A stretch of 64,000 nucleotides of DNA. Origin: Fen-1362 sp049516395. Its GTDB lineage: Bacteria; Planctomycetota; Phycisphaerae; Sedimentisphaerales; Anaerobacaceae. Below are positions 1 to 8,794 of this stretch, one piece after another (the stretch's first letter is position 1; the number at the start of each line of letters is the position of its first letter). The DNA lies in the NCBI GenBank assembly GCA_049516395.1, contig JBEKTD010000001.1:186001-250000 (forward strand). The letters are read 5' to 3'. The notes under the pieces were generated by a model that had not been told where the DNA came from, made no database searches, and was given only the letters and a program-made list of their open reading frames with translations. The translations under genes were made by a program, and so were the position numbers.

Positions 1-200
1 ACTGCGGATTTTACCTCATCGAGAGCAAAGACGCGGTTGAGCGAATCGCCGACGGCGACGAAGTGCAAATCGATTACGATAAAGGTGTAATCGAGGACAA
101 AACCAACAGTCAGCGAATCGAGTTTAAACCTCTGCCGGACTTCGCGCTGGAAATCATCAAAGACGGCGGACTGCTTAACCATATTAAAAAAATAGTATAG
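1..200 (+). CDS. leuD: 3-isopropylmalate dehydratase small subunit, C-terminal part
   Basis: This is the last 66 codons of a gene that begins left of the window. It would form, with LeuC, the isomerase that converts 2- to 3-isopropylmalate in leucine synthesis. The visible tail has the family's closing pattern: a variable strand-rich part, then LPDFALEIIKDGGL followed by LNHIKK before the stop. The reading frame starts at base 3. A leuB gene follows 430 bases downstream on the same strand, which supports the assignment. The catalytic swivel-domain residues lie outside the window, so homoaconitase or methanogen-type small subunits cannot be fully excluded. Confidence 0.8.
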   Translation, partial: CGFYLIESKDAVERIADGDEVQIDYDKGVIEDKTNSQRIEFKPLPDFALEIIKDGGLLNHIKKIV

Positions 201-210
201 GAGAAAACCT

Positions 211-534
211 GTGAAAAAGAATGTTCTGCTCTATTGCGTTCTTGTCGCAATTGCCGTTTTGATGGTCGGATGCAGACATCGGCCCAGACCGGACGCCTTG
301 AATGAAAAAATAAACTCGAATTGCACCATATATTTCAATCGGGTGGCTCTCGGCGGAACTTCCGCGAACATAGTGCCGATAACTACTGATGAGACCAATG
401 GTGCCCGAGTCAGCATGTCTGGCAAGTTGTTGAAAGTGACGCCGGAATGGGTTGTTATTTCGGTCGGGAATGTGGCGGACAAGAAGATGCTTTGGGTACC
501 GCGAAATGTCGTGCTTTGCATTAGCACGGAATAA
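211..534 (+). CDS. small lipoprotein of unknown function
   Basis: A 107-residue protein starting at GTG, ten bases after the leuD stop, with an AGGAG-type ribosome site at about 200. The N-terminus is a clear lipoprotein signal: MKKN, a hydrophobic stretch, and the lipobox LMVGC, so Cys21 would be lipidated. The mature part (about 85 residues) is strand-rich, with no motif I recognise. It sits inside a leucine biosynthesis operon (leuD upstream, leuB downstream) although such an exported protein has no obvious role there. It is probably only co-transcribed. Function unknown. Confidence 0.75.
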   Translation: MKKNVLLYCVLVAIAVLMVGCRHRPRPDALNEKINSNCTIYFNRVALGGTSANIVPITTDETNGARVSMSGKLLKVTPEWVVISVGNVADKKMLWVPRNVVLCISTE

Positions 535-629
535 TCGCAGATTCTGTGAAAATCCATCTGCCGAAAGCAATATCTTGCAGAGGTGGGTGTTAATCCGTGG
601 TTTAAACAATAAATAAAGGAGACAAAGAC

Positions 630-1724
630 GTGGCAAAGGGTGTTAAGAGTTACAAGATAGCCGTGATAGGCGGCGATGGCACTGGGCCGGAAGTTACGGC
701 AGAAGCGGTAAAGGTTATCAACGTGGCAGCGAGCAAATTCGGCTTTAAGCTGGATTTGACGCCTTTCGATTTCGGCGGCGAAAGATACAAAAGGACAGGT
801 GAGACGCTGCCCGATAGCGCAATAGCTGAACTGCGCAAATTCGATTCGATACTGCTGGGCGCGATTGGTCATCCGGATGTTAAGCCGGGTATTTTGGAAA
901 AGGGCATCTTATTAAAATTACGGTTCGAGCTTGACCAGTATATCAACCTGCGGCCTGTAAGATTATATCCGGGTGTTGAGACACCTATAAAGGGTAAAGG
1001 GCCGGAACAGATTGATTTTGTCGTTGTGCGTGAAAACTCAGGTGACGCATATACAGGCACGGGCGGTATTACGATGAAAGGAACGCCCCATGAGGTCGCG
1101 GTGCAGTCATCGGTTTATTCTCGCTTCCAGGTGGACAGGTGTTTGAAATATGCATTCGAATACGTAAAGAAAAACGGCAAGAAGGCAAGAGGCAAGGGCG
1201 AGAACAACACGCTTGCGCTTTGCGGCAAGACAAATGTTCTGACCTTCATCTACGATTTGTGGGAAAGAGCATTCCACGAAATGGGTCAAAAGGAATATCC
1301 GAATATCAAACGCGAATACTATCACGTTGACGCGACTTGTATGTGGTTTGTGAAAAACCCCGAATGGTTCGACGTGATTGTTACGGGCAACCTCTTTGGC
1401 GACATCATCACCGACTTGGGCGCGATGATTCAGGGCGGTATGGGAATCGCCGCGGGCGGCAACATCAATCCCGAGGGCGTCAGTATGTTCGAGCCGATAG
1501 GCGGCAGCGCACCGAAATACACGGGTAAAGCCGTAATCAATCCGTTGGCGGCAATTTGCGCGGGTGGGATGATGCTTGAGACCCTTGGCGAGCAAAAAGC
1601 CGCGACAGCTATTGAAGACGCCGTGAAATTCGTTACGGCCAACAAGCTGAAATCATTAGCCGCTGGCAAAATGGGCTACAGCACCAGCCAGGTTGGTGAC
1701 CTTGTTGTGGAAAATATAAAGTAG
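630..1724 (+). CDS. leuB: 3-isopropylmalate dehydrogenase (isocitrate/isopropylmalate dehydrogenase family)
   Basis: A 364-residue enzyme expected to oxidise and decarboxylate 3-isopropylmalate with NAD in leucine synthesis. It starts at GTG with AAGGAG about ten bases upstream. Visible family features are the N-terminal GGDGTGPEV turn, the substrate-binding stretch RFELDQYINLRPVRLYPG near residues 98-116, a CGKTNVL segment carrying the catalytic lysine region, and the family signature NLFGDIITDLGAMIQGG followed by GMGIAAGGNINP. The length fits. The leuD neighbour argues for LeuB over isocitrate, tartrate or homoisocitrate dehydrogenase, which share these motifs. Confidence 0.87.
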   Translation: MAKGVKSYKIAVIGGDGTGPEVTAEAVKVINVAASKFGFKLDLTPFDFGGERYKRTGETLPDSAIAELRKFDSILLGAIGHPDVKPGILEKGILLKLRFELDQYINLRPVRLYPGVETPIKGKGPEQIDFVVVRENSGDAYTGTGGITMKGTPHEVAVQSSVYSRFQVDRCLKYAFEYVKKNGKKARGKGENNTLALCGKTNVLTFIYDLWERAFHEMGQKEYPNIKREYYHVDATCMWFVKNPEWFDVIVTGNLFGDIITDLGAMIQGGMGIAAGGNINPEGVSMFEPIGGSAPKYTGKAVINPLAAICAGGMMLETLGEQKAATAIEDAVKFVTANKLKSLAAGKMGYSTSQVGDLVVENIK

Positions 1725-1763
1725 CGAACTAAAAATCAGTTTAGGATTTCGGATTTTTAGAAG

Positions 1764-2705
1764 ATGCCTGCTAATCTTACGCCGGCTTATTTTAAGGCGG
1801 AGCAGTGGTATCGGTCGGCAACTACGCCCGAAGAGAAAATCCTTGCGCTGGAGCAGATGCTGGCGGTTATGCCCAAGCACAAGGGGACCGACAAGCTCAA
1901 GGCGGACCTGAGACAAAAGCTCAGCGCATTGAAGGAAGGCGAGGAAAAACGGCGTAAAAGCGGGGGCGTGGATATCTTTCACGTCCCCCGCACAGGTGCG
2001 GGCCAGGTTGTCCTGCTCGGTATGCCCAATACCGGCAAAAGTTCGATAGTGGGATTGCTGACCGATGCTAAGGTCCACATCGCGGATTTCCCGTTTGCCA
2101 CAAATGTGCCGGTTCCGGGAATGATGCATTTCGAGGACGTTCCGATAGAAATTGTGGATATGCCGCCTATTACCGCGGATTTCAGTATGCCCGGACAGGT
2201 GGGGACATACCGAAACTGCGATTTAATCGCGATTGTGATTGATTTGTCGGCTGATGTTGAAGAGCAATGGAGTATCTGCTTGAATTTTCTGGAAACAAGA
2301 AACCTGCTGCTAGGCAAAAAAACCGTGTGCATTTGCACTAAGAGTGATATAGAGGCTGATGGTGCGGTTGATAAAGTTAAAAAATTGTGTGCAAACCGTT
2401 TTGATATGATTGCGACTTCGGTCGAAAGCGGCGAAGGAATGGGAGAGCTGCTGGCGATGCTGTTTAAGCAGTTGAGTATCATCAGGGTATATGCCAAACC
2501 GCCCGGCAAAAAACCCGATATGAATGAGCCGTTTACGATACCTGCTGGCTCAACGGTGCTTGATTTGGCCAGGGTGATTCACAGAGAGCTTGCCGAAAAA
2601 CTCAAGCACGCCAGAATCTGGGGAACAAACGTTTACGAAGGCCAGAGTGTCCAGCGTAATCACGTCCTCAACGACAAGGATATTGTCGAATTGCACTTCG
2701 GGTAA
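1764..2705 (+). CDS. Obg/DRG-like GTPase with C-terminal TGS domain
   Basis: A 313-residue GTPase. After a helical N-terminal third come the P-loop GMPNTGKSS (about residue 86), a G2-like DFPFATNVPVPGMM, a G3 position reading DMPPIT and a G4-like CTKSD. A TGS domain occupies the last ~70 residues, ending in DKDIVELHFG. This layout matches DRG/Obg-type translation-factor GTPases, which bind ribosomes or tRNA. The G3 motif lacks the canonical glycine (DMPP instead of DxxG), which is unusual. The gene follows leuB by 39 bases but is unlikely to be functionally linked to it. The exact subfamily is not clear. Confidence 0.8.
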   Translation: MPANLTPAYFKAEQWYRSATTPEEKILALEQMLAVMPKHKGTDKLKADLRQKLSALKEGEEKRRKSGGVDIFHVPRTGAGQVVLLGMPNTGKSSIVGLLTDAKVHIADFPFATNVPVPGMMHFEDVPIEIVDMPPITADFSMPGQVGTYRNCDLIAIVIDLSADVEEQWSICLNFLETRNLLLGKKTVCICTKSDIEADGAVDKVKKLCANRFDMIATSVESGEGMGELLAMLFKQLSIIRVYAKPPGKKPDMNEPFTIPAGSTVLDLARVIHRELAEKLKHARIWGTNVYEGQSVQRNHVLNDKDIVELHFG

Positions 2706-2774
2706 GCACACCTTATAATCTGCCTTCAACATTACATAATTTGTTTAGAAAAGCATAATCGTATTGGAGGCATT

Positions 2775-5700
2775 ATGAACGGCATACGCATAACCACGAT
2801 TGTGGCAATTCTCGCAATTGCTTTTGGGCTAACAGCAGGCGGATGCCAAACAGGCGCATCTCGCGGCAAATTAGTCAAGCTGAAGAAGGATTACCCTATT
2901 TGTATGGTGCCGATGACGGACGTTAGCTTGACGGACAAATTCTGGAAGCCGAAGATTGAAACAAATCGCAATGTAACGATACCGCATATTTTAAAGATGT
3001 GCGAGAAATCGGGGCGAATTAATAACTTCTCGGTGGCAGGCGGACTGATGGAGGGCCAGTTCTGCGGACAATACCCGTTCGATGATTCGGATGTTTATAA
3101 AAGTATCGAGGCGGCATCTTATTTGCTAAGTACGTATCCGGACCCGAACCTGGAGAAATATCTTGATGAAATTATCGCTAAGATTGCCGCGGCTCAGGAA
3201 AAAGATGGCTATTTATACACGGCAAGAACTACAAACACCAAAAGGTTAGAGAGTTGGTTCGGCAAAGAACGATGGTCGAAAGAAGACGGCAGCCACGAGC
3301 TTTACAACGCGGGGCATCTGTATGAGGCGGCTGTAGCACATTATCTGGCGACAGGCAAACACAACCTGCTCGATATCGCGATAAAGAACGCTGATTTGCT
3401 GGACAGGACTTTTGGACCGAACAAGCTGCACAAATGGCCCGGACACCAGGAAGTCGAAATGGGATTGGTCAAGCTGTACCGGGTGACTGGTAATGAGAAG
3501 TATTTGAATCTGGCGAAGTTTTTCCTGGATGTGCGCGGGCCTCGCAGCGGCGAATACAACCAGGCGCACAAAAAACCAGTTGACCAGAACGAGGCAGTCG
3601 GCCACGCTGTGCGGGCGATGTATATGTATGGCGGGATGACGGATATCGCCGCATTGACGGGTGACGAAAAATACGCAGATGCGGTAAAGCAGCTATGGGA
3701 CAACGTCGTCGGCAAAAAGATGTATATCACGGGAGGACTCGGCTCGACCAGCAACGGCGAAGCGTTCGGAAAAGATTATAACCTGCCAAATGCGACCGCC
3801 TACTGCGAGACGTGCGCGGCAATCGGTAGTGCTATGTGGAATTACAGGATGTTCCGGCTCACGGGCGAGGCGAAGTATCTCGACGTATTCGAAAGAACAC
3901 TTTACAACGGCCTTATTTCAGGAGTGTCATTGAGCGGAGATAAATTCTTTTATGTGAATCCTCTCGAATCAAACGGGCAGCATAAACGTGAACCGTGGTT
4001 TGGCTGTGCCTGCTGCCCGCCGAATATAGCGAGGTTCATCGCGTCGCTGCCGGGATATATTTTCGCAAAAACAGACGATACGATATATGTGAATTTGTTC
4101 GCCGCCTCCGAAACGACAATCAAGCTGCAAAGTAACATTGTGCGAATCAAACAGGAAACATGGTATCCGTGGGACGGCGCGGTAAAGATAACCGTTGAGC
4201 CGGCGTGGACAGGTAAATTTGCGGTTGCGGTTCGAATTCCCGGCTGGGCACAAGGCAAACCAGTGCCGAGCGATTTGTATAGTTATATCGACACCAATAT
4301 CTCGCCGATTGTATTCAAGCTCAACGACAATATTATACAGCCGGATATCAAAAACGGGTTCGCTTTCATCAACCGCCAGTGGCAGAAGCGTGACGTTATA
4401 GGGATGGAGATGCCAATGCCCGCCAGATATGTCGTCGCGAATCCTAATGTCGCTGCGGACGCGGGCAGGATGGCGGTTGAGAAGGGGCCGATAGTTTATT
4501 GTGCGGAGTGGCCCGGCAGCGACGCAAATGTCCTTAATTTGTCTTTTGTTGACGAAGTGCCATTATGGTGCGACTTGATTAAGGACTTGTTAGGCGGCAT
4601 CATGATAGTGCACGCAAGAACAATTTCGCCCGACGGCTCACGGAACGATTTAACAATGATTCCATATTATGCCTGGGCGAACCGCGCCCAGGGACCTATG
4701 GCGGTTTGGTTGACAAAGCCCTCTGAAGAGATGCTGACGAGGGTTGAAATCAATGCGGGTAAAACCAAAGAGCCGATATCGAAATATATATACGGGCAGT
4801 TCATCGAGCACCTCGGCCGGTGCATTTATGGCGGGATATGGGCGGAAATGTTGGAGGACCGCAAATTTTTCTACCCCGTTAAGGATGAATACAACCCGTG
4901 GGGGACGGACAAGGACCCGCAGTGGAGCGCGGGGTCGTATAAATATCTCAAGGCCTCCCCGTGGAAGGTAATCGGGCCGGCGGGCACAGTAACGATGGAT
5001 ACGAATAACCCATACGTCGGCAGCCATACGCCGGTCATTCACCTTATCGACGACGGCAACGAGGCGGGAATCTCGCAGGATGGTTTGGCGATTGTGAAGA
5101 ATAAAGGGTACATGGGCAGGATTATTCTCGCCGGAGACAAATCTATCGGGCCTGTTATTGTGCGAATTGTGCCCGACACTGGAGACACGATTAATATCGA
5201 TGTCGACAAAATAAGCCCGGAATTCGAACCATACCTTTTCGCTTTCACCTCGCCTGAATCGAGCGATAACGTCAGAATCGAAATCGTCGGCAAAGGCAAG
5301 GGAACGTTCAGAATAGGAACGTTGTCGCTTATGCCTGCCGATAACGTCAAGGGCTGGCGAAGCGACGTCGTCGCGCTGCTCAAGGAGCTTGATTCGCCGA
5401 TATACCGCTGGCCGGGTGGCAATTTCGTCAGCGGCTACAACTGGCGTGACGGCATTGGCGAACGGGACAAAAGGCCTCCCCGCAAAAACCCAGCGTGGAA
5501 AGGCATTGAGCACGACGATGTCGGCATACACGAATTTATGGACTTGATGGGACTCATCGGAGCGGAACCCTATGTCGCTCTTAATACGGGTCGCGGAACT
5601 ATTGAAGAGGCCGCGGCGGAAGTTGAATACTTCAACGGCTCGACGGACACACCGATGGGAAAACTGCGTGCAGAAAACGGCCACCCGGAACCGTATAAAG

Positions 5701-6608
5701 TCAAATGGTGGGCCGTGGGCAACGAAATGTATGGCAACTGGCAAATCGGGCATATACCGCTGGAGGAATATGTAAAAAAACATAACCAGATAGCCGAGGC
5801 GATTTGGAAAGTTGACCCCAATGCCAAACTCGTCGGCGTAGGCAGCGTCGGAAAATGGAGCGAAACGATGCTGAAGGTATGTTCTGGGTATATGAACCTG
5901 CTCAGCGAACATATTTACTGCAAAGAAAATAAGGACGTCATCAAACATACCAAACAGCTCGCCAATGAGATAAAACGTGTGGCGGATGCGCACAGGAAAT
6001 ATCGCAGAGATGTTAATGAGCTTGCGGGCAAAGATATCCGCATAGCGATGGATGAGTGGAACTACTGGTATGGCAATTACATCTACGGTGAATTAGGGAC
6101 ACAGTATTATCTCAAAGATGCTCTCGGCGTAGCGACCGGCCTGCACGAGTATTTCAGAAACAGCGACATTTATTATATGGCCAACTACGCCCAGACGGTC
6201 AACGTCATCGGTGCAATCAAGACATCTCGCACCGCGTCAATCCTCGATACCACGGGGGTTACGCTGAAACTTTACAGACAGCACTTCGGCCAGATACCCG
6301 TCGAGGTTAAAGGCAGTAATATAGCGCCTCTCGATGTTGTCGCGGCGTTAAAGAACGACCGCAAGGCAATAACCATCGCGGTTGTCAACCCGACGGATAA
6401 ACAGCGTGAATTGCCGATTGAATTGAAAGGCGTTAAGGTTGCGGACAAGGGAAAACTTTGGGTTATCGCGGGCACAGACCCGCTTGCGTGTAATGTGCCG
6501 GGCAAGGAGCCGAAGGTTACGATTGAGCAAAAGTCCGCTGAAGGATTATCGAATAAACTAAAATCGCCCGCGCTGAGTGTCTGTATTTACGAATTTACAA
6601 TAGAATAA
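2775..6608 (+). CDS. bifunctional lipoprotein: GH127 beta-L-arabinofuranosidase fused to GH51 alpha-L-arabinofuranosidase
   Basis: A 1277-residue protein in one uninterrupted frame, with a lipoprotein signal (lipobox-like TAGGC). Residues ~35-650 are a full GH127 (DUF1680) unit. It has the zinc-site cysteines CETC (C344, C347) and CACCPPN (C411, C413, C414), and a typical end YYAWANRAQGPMAVW. Residues ~657-1277 are a GH51 unit. It begins YIYGQFIEHLGRCIYGG, with acid/base E984 in VGNEMYG and nucleophile E1094 in MDEWNYW. Together they should release beta- and alpha-linked L-arabinofuranose from arabinan or arabinoxylan at the cell surface. Both catalytic sets look intact. A GGAGG-type site precedes the ATG. 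Confidence 0.9.
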   Translation: MNGIRITTIVAILAIAFGLTAGGCQTGASRGKLVKLKKDYPICMVPMTDVSLTDKFWKPKIETNRNVTIPHILKMCEKSGRINNFSVAGGLMEGQFCGQYPFDDSDVYKSIEAASYLLSTYPDPNLEKYLDEIIAKIAAAQEKDGYLYTARTTNTKRLESWFGKERWSKEDGSHELYNAGHLYEAAVAHYLATGKHNLLDIAIKNADLLDRTFGPNKLHKWPGHQEVEMGLVKLYRVTGNEKYLNLAKFFLDVRGPRSGEYNQAHKKPVDQNEAVGHAVRAMYMYGGMTDIAALTGDEKYADAVKQLWDNVVGKKMYITGGLGSTSNGEAFGKDYNLPNATAYCETCAAIGSAMWNYRMFRLTGEAKYLDVFERTLYNGLISGVSLSGDKFFYVNPLESNGQHKREPWFGCACCPPNIARFIASLPGYIFAKTDDTIYVNLFAASETTIKLQSNIVRIKQETWYPWDGAVKITVEPAWTGKFAVAVRIPGWAQGKPVPSDLYSYIDTNISPIVFKLNDNIIQPDIKNGFAFINRQWQKRDVIGMEMPMPARYVVANPNVAADAGRMAVEKGPIVYCAEWPGSDANVLNLSFVDEVPLWCDLIKDLLGGIMIVHARTISPDGSRNDLTMIPYYAWANRAQGPMAVWLTKPSEEMLTRVEINAGKTKEPISKYIYGQFIEHLGRCIYGGIWAEMLEDRKFFYPVKDEYNPWGTDKDPQWSAGSYKYLKASPWKVIGPAGTVTMDTNNPYVGSHTPVIHLIDDGNEAGISQDGLAIVKNKGYMGRIILAGDKSIGPVIVRIVPDTGDTINIDVDKISPEFEPYLFAFTSPESSDNVRIEIVGKGKGTFRIGTLSLMPADNVKGWRSDVVALLKELDSPIYRWPGGNFVSGYNWRDGIGERDKRPPRKNPAWKGIEHDDVGIHEFMDLMGLIGAEPYVALNTGRGTIEEAAAEVEYFNGSTDTPMGKLRAENGHPEPYKVKWWAVGNEMYGNWQIGHIPLEEYVKKHNQIAEAIWKVDPNAKLVGVGSVGKWSETMLKVCSGYMNLLSEHIYCKENKDVIKHTKQLANEIKRVADAHRKYRRDVNELAGKDIRIAMDEWNYWYGNYIYGELGTQYYLKDALGVATGLHEYFRNSDIYYMANYAQTVNVIGAIKTSRTASILDTTGVTLKLYRQHFGQIPVEVKGSNIAPLDVVAALKNDRKAITIAVVNPTDKQRELPIELKGVKVADKGKLWVIAGTDPLACNVPGKEPKVTIEQKSAEGLSNKLKSPALSVCIYEFTIE

Positions 6609-6623
6609 ACTAAAAGGTGACTG

Positions 6624-6818
6624 ATGGAATGCCGGAAGAAGGAAAATTTGAAGAACTGCGCCTGCACGTATGCGGGCTGCGATAAAACAGGCATGTGCTG
6701 TGAGTGTATCGCTTATCATTTGTCGGCGAGGCAATTGCCCGGCTGCTGTTTCCCGCCGGAAGTCGAAAGGACCTACGACCGCAGCTTCAAGGCCTTCGCC
6801 AAAGCGTGGAAACTTTAA
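6624..6818 (+). CDS. small cysteine-rich protein, DUF6485-like
   Basis: A 64-residue protein starting MECRKKENLKNCACTYAGC, with eight cysteines and a TYDRSFKAF segment. This matches my recollection of the DUF6485 family of very short Cys-rich bacterial proteins, whose function is unknown. The cysteine spacing (CACTYAGC, then CCEC) suggests a metal site, probably zinc; that is an inference. It starts 16 bases after the arabinofuranosidase gene behind AAAGGTGA and is followed by a strong terminator, so it is the last gene of that transcript. Confidence 0.72.
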   Translation: MECRKKENLKNCACTYAGCDKTGMCCECIAYHLSARQLPGCCFPPEVERTYDRSFKAFAKAWKL

Positions 6819-6849
6819 GAGCACAAGAATATAAGACAAAAGTTAAAAG

Positions 6850-6887
6850 AAAAGGCCGGGCGTTTGAGGCGTCCGGCCTTTTTTTGT
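6850..6887 (+). terminator. Rho-independent terminator
   Basis: An 11-bp stem (AAGGCCGGGCG paired with CGTCCGGCCTT, one G-U pair), a short TTTGAG loop and a run of T. It ends the transcript that includes the GH127-GH51 and Cys-rich genes. It lies just before the convergent lipoprotein gene. Confidence 0.85.
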
Positions 6888-6899
6888 GGTCACTAAAAA

Positions 6900-8381
6900 T
6901 CAATAATCGAGAAGCTCGTCCGGCCAGTCCTTGCTCAGAATTTTTACGAGTTTGCCCTCTGTATCGAGAATAACGATTTCCTTTCGCCGATGCGGAGTAT
7001 TCGGGTCTGCAGTCAGATAACGGGACTTTTCAGAGACAAGGCAGGAAAGCTGATTAAGGCCTTTCCATTGCGAGACGAGTTTTGGCGGCGAGTCATCCCC
7101 GAAGGACTCGTTTGTATCAACGATGATTTTCGTTTTATCGATGTCCGGGCCGAGGGCATAAAGGGCAAGTGTGTTTTTGTTTCCCGGGATGAGGATTTTT
7201 CGTGAGTCGCCGGAAAGCGCGAAGAGATACAAATTTTCCTGCCAAAGCTCGGGGGCGTGAGGCGTAATTTCACTAATTGCGCTGGTGAACAAATCAAAGC
7301 AAAATATGGTTTGCTTTTCTTCGTCGAGTTTGCTGGATGGCAGTGACATTTTTGCAGATGCGAAGAAGATGCGGTCTTGACGGGCATAATAGACGTGCGT
7401 CCAGGGGCGATATAAGACGCCGGCGAGCTCCGTCACGTCGCCCGTGCAGACATATATGGCCGGGGAATCGTTGCCGTCGACATGTTCAAATGAGGCGAGG
7501 AATTTTCCGTTGGGGTCGATGAGGGTCCGCTCGACGAGCGAGCCGAGAGGGAATTTCTGGGTGTCGAATGATTCATCTTCGGGCTTGATATACGCGATTG
7601 CACGGGAATCGGATTTGAAGTCGTAACCGTCGGCTGTGGCTGGTGCGATAAGCGCTGCGGGAATGTTTTCGGCCGGCGCAACGACATAAAGGTCGAATCC
7701 GACTTCTAATATTTCACTATTGCCTTTGATACGGTCGGCGCCATAAGCGATGAGACGGGAGTCCGGCGAGAAGCGCATGCGCCAGAGCGTCTGTTCATTT
7801 GTTGCGAGAATTTTCCGATTGTTGGGGTCGGTGGTCGGGGCACAAACGAGCCGGCAGTAAGTCAAGGCATTGGATTTGGTTTTATTGATAAGGTCGGGAC
7901 CTGTTTTTTCGGCAAGCCGTTTGTCTGCATTTTCGACGAGGTATCTCTGTACCCAGGCGACGTGCTGTGGATTGAAGGAATCTTCAGATTTTCCGATGAA
8001 AGGAAAGTTGCCGTCTTTTATTCCTTCAGTAAAGATTTTTTGTTTGAGGATTTCAGCGTGTGCCTCGATGAGTTTGACCTGGTTTGGCGGGAGCTGCTTT
8101 AGGGCATTGTTGAAGTTGTCAACTTTGACGACTTGGCCAAAGGCAATCAGGGAGCCGTCCGGAGAAATGGCGGGCCAGCGCGTAGTGGTATCGTTGGGGG
8201 CGACTTGTGTAAGAGAGCCGGTATTTCCATCGACGATAAACAGGGCGCCGCTTTTGCTGTAGATGCCCCTGCTGCCGTCTTTGGACCATTGGAGGGAATC
8301 CTTTGGGAAGCAGCCGGCGATAAGGGCGGCGAGAATGTAAGAGGCGACGAGCGATAATTTGATGATATTTTTCTTAGCCAT
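6900..8381 (-). CDS. TolB-like beta-propeller lipoprotein
   Basis: A 493-residue protein. I place the start at the ATG of MAKKNIIKL, which has a GGAG site and gives a perfect lipoprotein signal (ILAALIAGC). The longer open frame upstream overlaps the preceding gene and is rejected. The mature part repeats PD40/WD40-like blades: WSKDGSRGIYSK, WPAISPDGSLIAFG, RMRFSPDSRLIAYGAD, FKSDSRAIAYI, FALSGDSRKILIPG. This indicates a surface beta-propeller of roughly six or seven blades, probably binding a ligand or protein. It overlaps the upstream gene by eight bases and forms an operon with the ECF sigma factor, so it may be a sensor or the main target of that system. Confidence 0.8.
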   Translation of the reverse strand: MAKKNIIKLSLVASYILAALIAGCFPKDSLQWSKDGSRGIYSKSGALFIVDGNTGSLTQVAPNDTTTRWPAISPDGSLIAFGQVVKVDNFNNALKQLPPNQVKLIEAHAEILKQKIFTEGIKDGNFPFIGKSEDSFNPQHVAWVQRYLVENADKRLAEKTGPDLINKTKSNALTYCRLVCAPTTDPNNRKILATNEQTLWRMRFSPDSRLIAYGADRIKGNSEILEVGFDLYVVAPAENIPAALIAPATADGYDFKSDSRAIAYIKPEDESFDTQKFPLGSLVERTLIDPNGKFLASFEHVDGNDSPAIYVCTGDVTELAGVLYRPWTHVYYARQDRIFFASAKMSLPSSKLDEEKQTIFCFDLFTSAISEITPHAPELWQENLYLFALSGDSRKILIPGNKNTLALYALGPDIDKTKIIVDTNESFGDDSPPKLVSQWKGLNQLSCLVSEKSRYLTADPNTPHRRKEIVILDTEGKLVKILSKDWPDELLDY

Positions 8382-8793
8382 TGTATTTCTCCTTGAGGTG
8401 TTGTTTATAGAAGTTAAGTAATGCGGTTTGGGAGAGCTGGTTTTGTGTATAAGGTTTCGGCTGCATTGCGGCCAACGCCTTCTGCTGCCAGAAGCTTTCG
8501 GGGTTTTTGCCGACAGCCGGATATGCCGAAACTGGCTGTGTATAAGAGGCAACCTCAGGCAATGGAGAGGTTGGTGGTAGCGGTTTTGACCATCGCCCTG
8601 CGGCGAACACAAAAATAACGACCGCGGCAGCCGCGATTAGCCGGGCAGGGGTAAAAAACCATTGTCTCGGCTGGGCGATTTTGAGGGCAGCATCAAAATT
8701 CCGCGATGCCCTTTCGGCAATCAAAGTCACGTTCGGCGGAACATCCGTCTGGCCGATTTTATTCAGGATTCGTTCTATTTTTTCTTCATTCAT
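8374..8793 (-). CDS. single-pass membrane protein, probable anti-sigma factor
   Basis: A 139-residue protein with a cytoplasmic N-terminus (MNEEKIERILNKIGQ), one membrane segment at about residues 50-66 (ARLIAAAAVVIFVFAAG) and a Pro-rich outer part. It starts one base after the ECF sigma-factor gene ends and overlaps the propeller lipoprotein gene by eight bases, so the three are translationally coupled. The topology and position are typical of planctomycete anti-sigma factors, but no zinc-binding HxxxCxxC motif is visible. The role is therefore inferred from context. Confidence 0.65.
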   Translation of the reverse strand: MNEEKIERILNKIGQTDVPPNVTLIAERASRNFDAALKIAQPRQWFFTPARLIAAAAVVIFVFAAGRWSKPLPPTSPLPEVASYTQPVSAYPAVGKNPESFWQQKALAAMQPKPYTQNQLSQTALLNFYKQHLKEKYNG

Positions 8794-8794
8794 T

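Noticed and set aside
4650..5993. 447-codon open frame on the minus strand
   Set aside because: It is fully inside the GH127-GH51 gene, whose plus-strand protein has intact catalytic motifs. The minus-strand protein is Arg/His/Phe-rich shadow sequence without a ribosome site.
8382..8612. N-terminal extension of the propeller lipoprotein to 570 residues
   Set aside because: The extension lies over the anti-sigma candidate gene, has no ribosome site and hides a perfect lipoprotein signal that starts at 8381.
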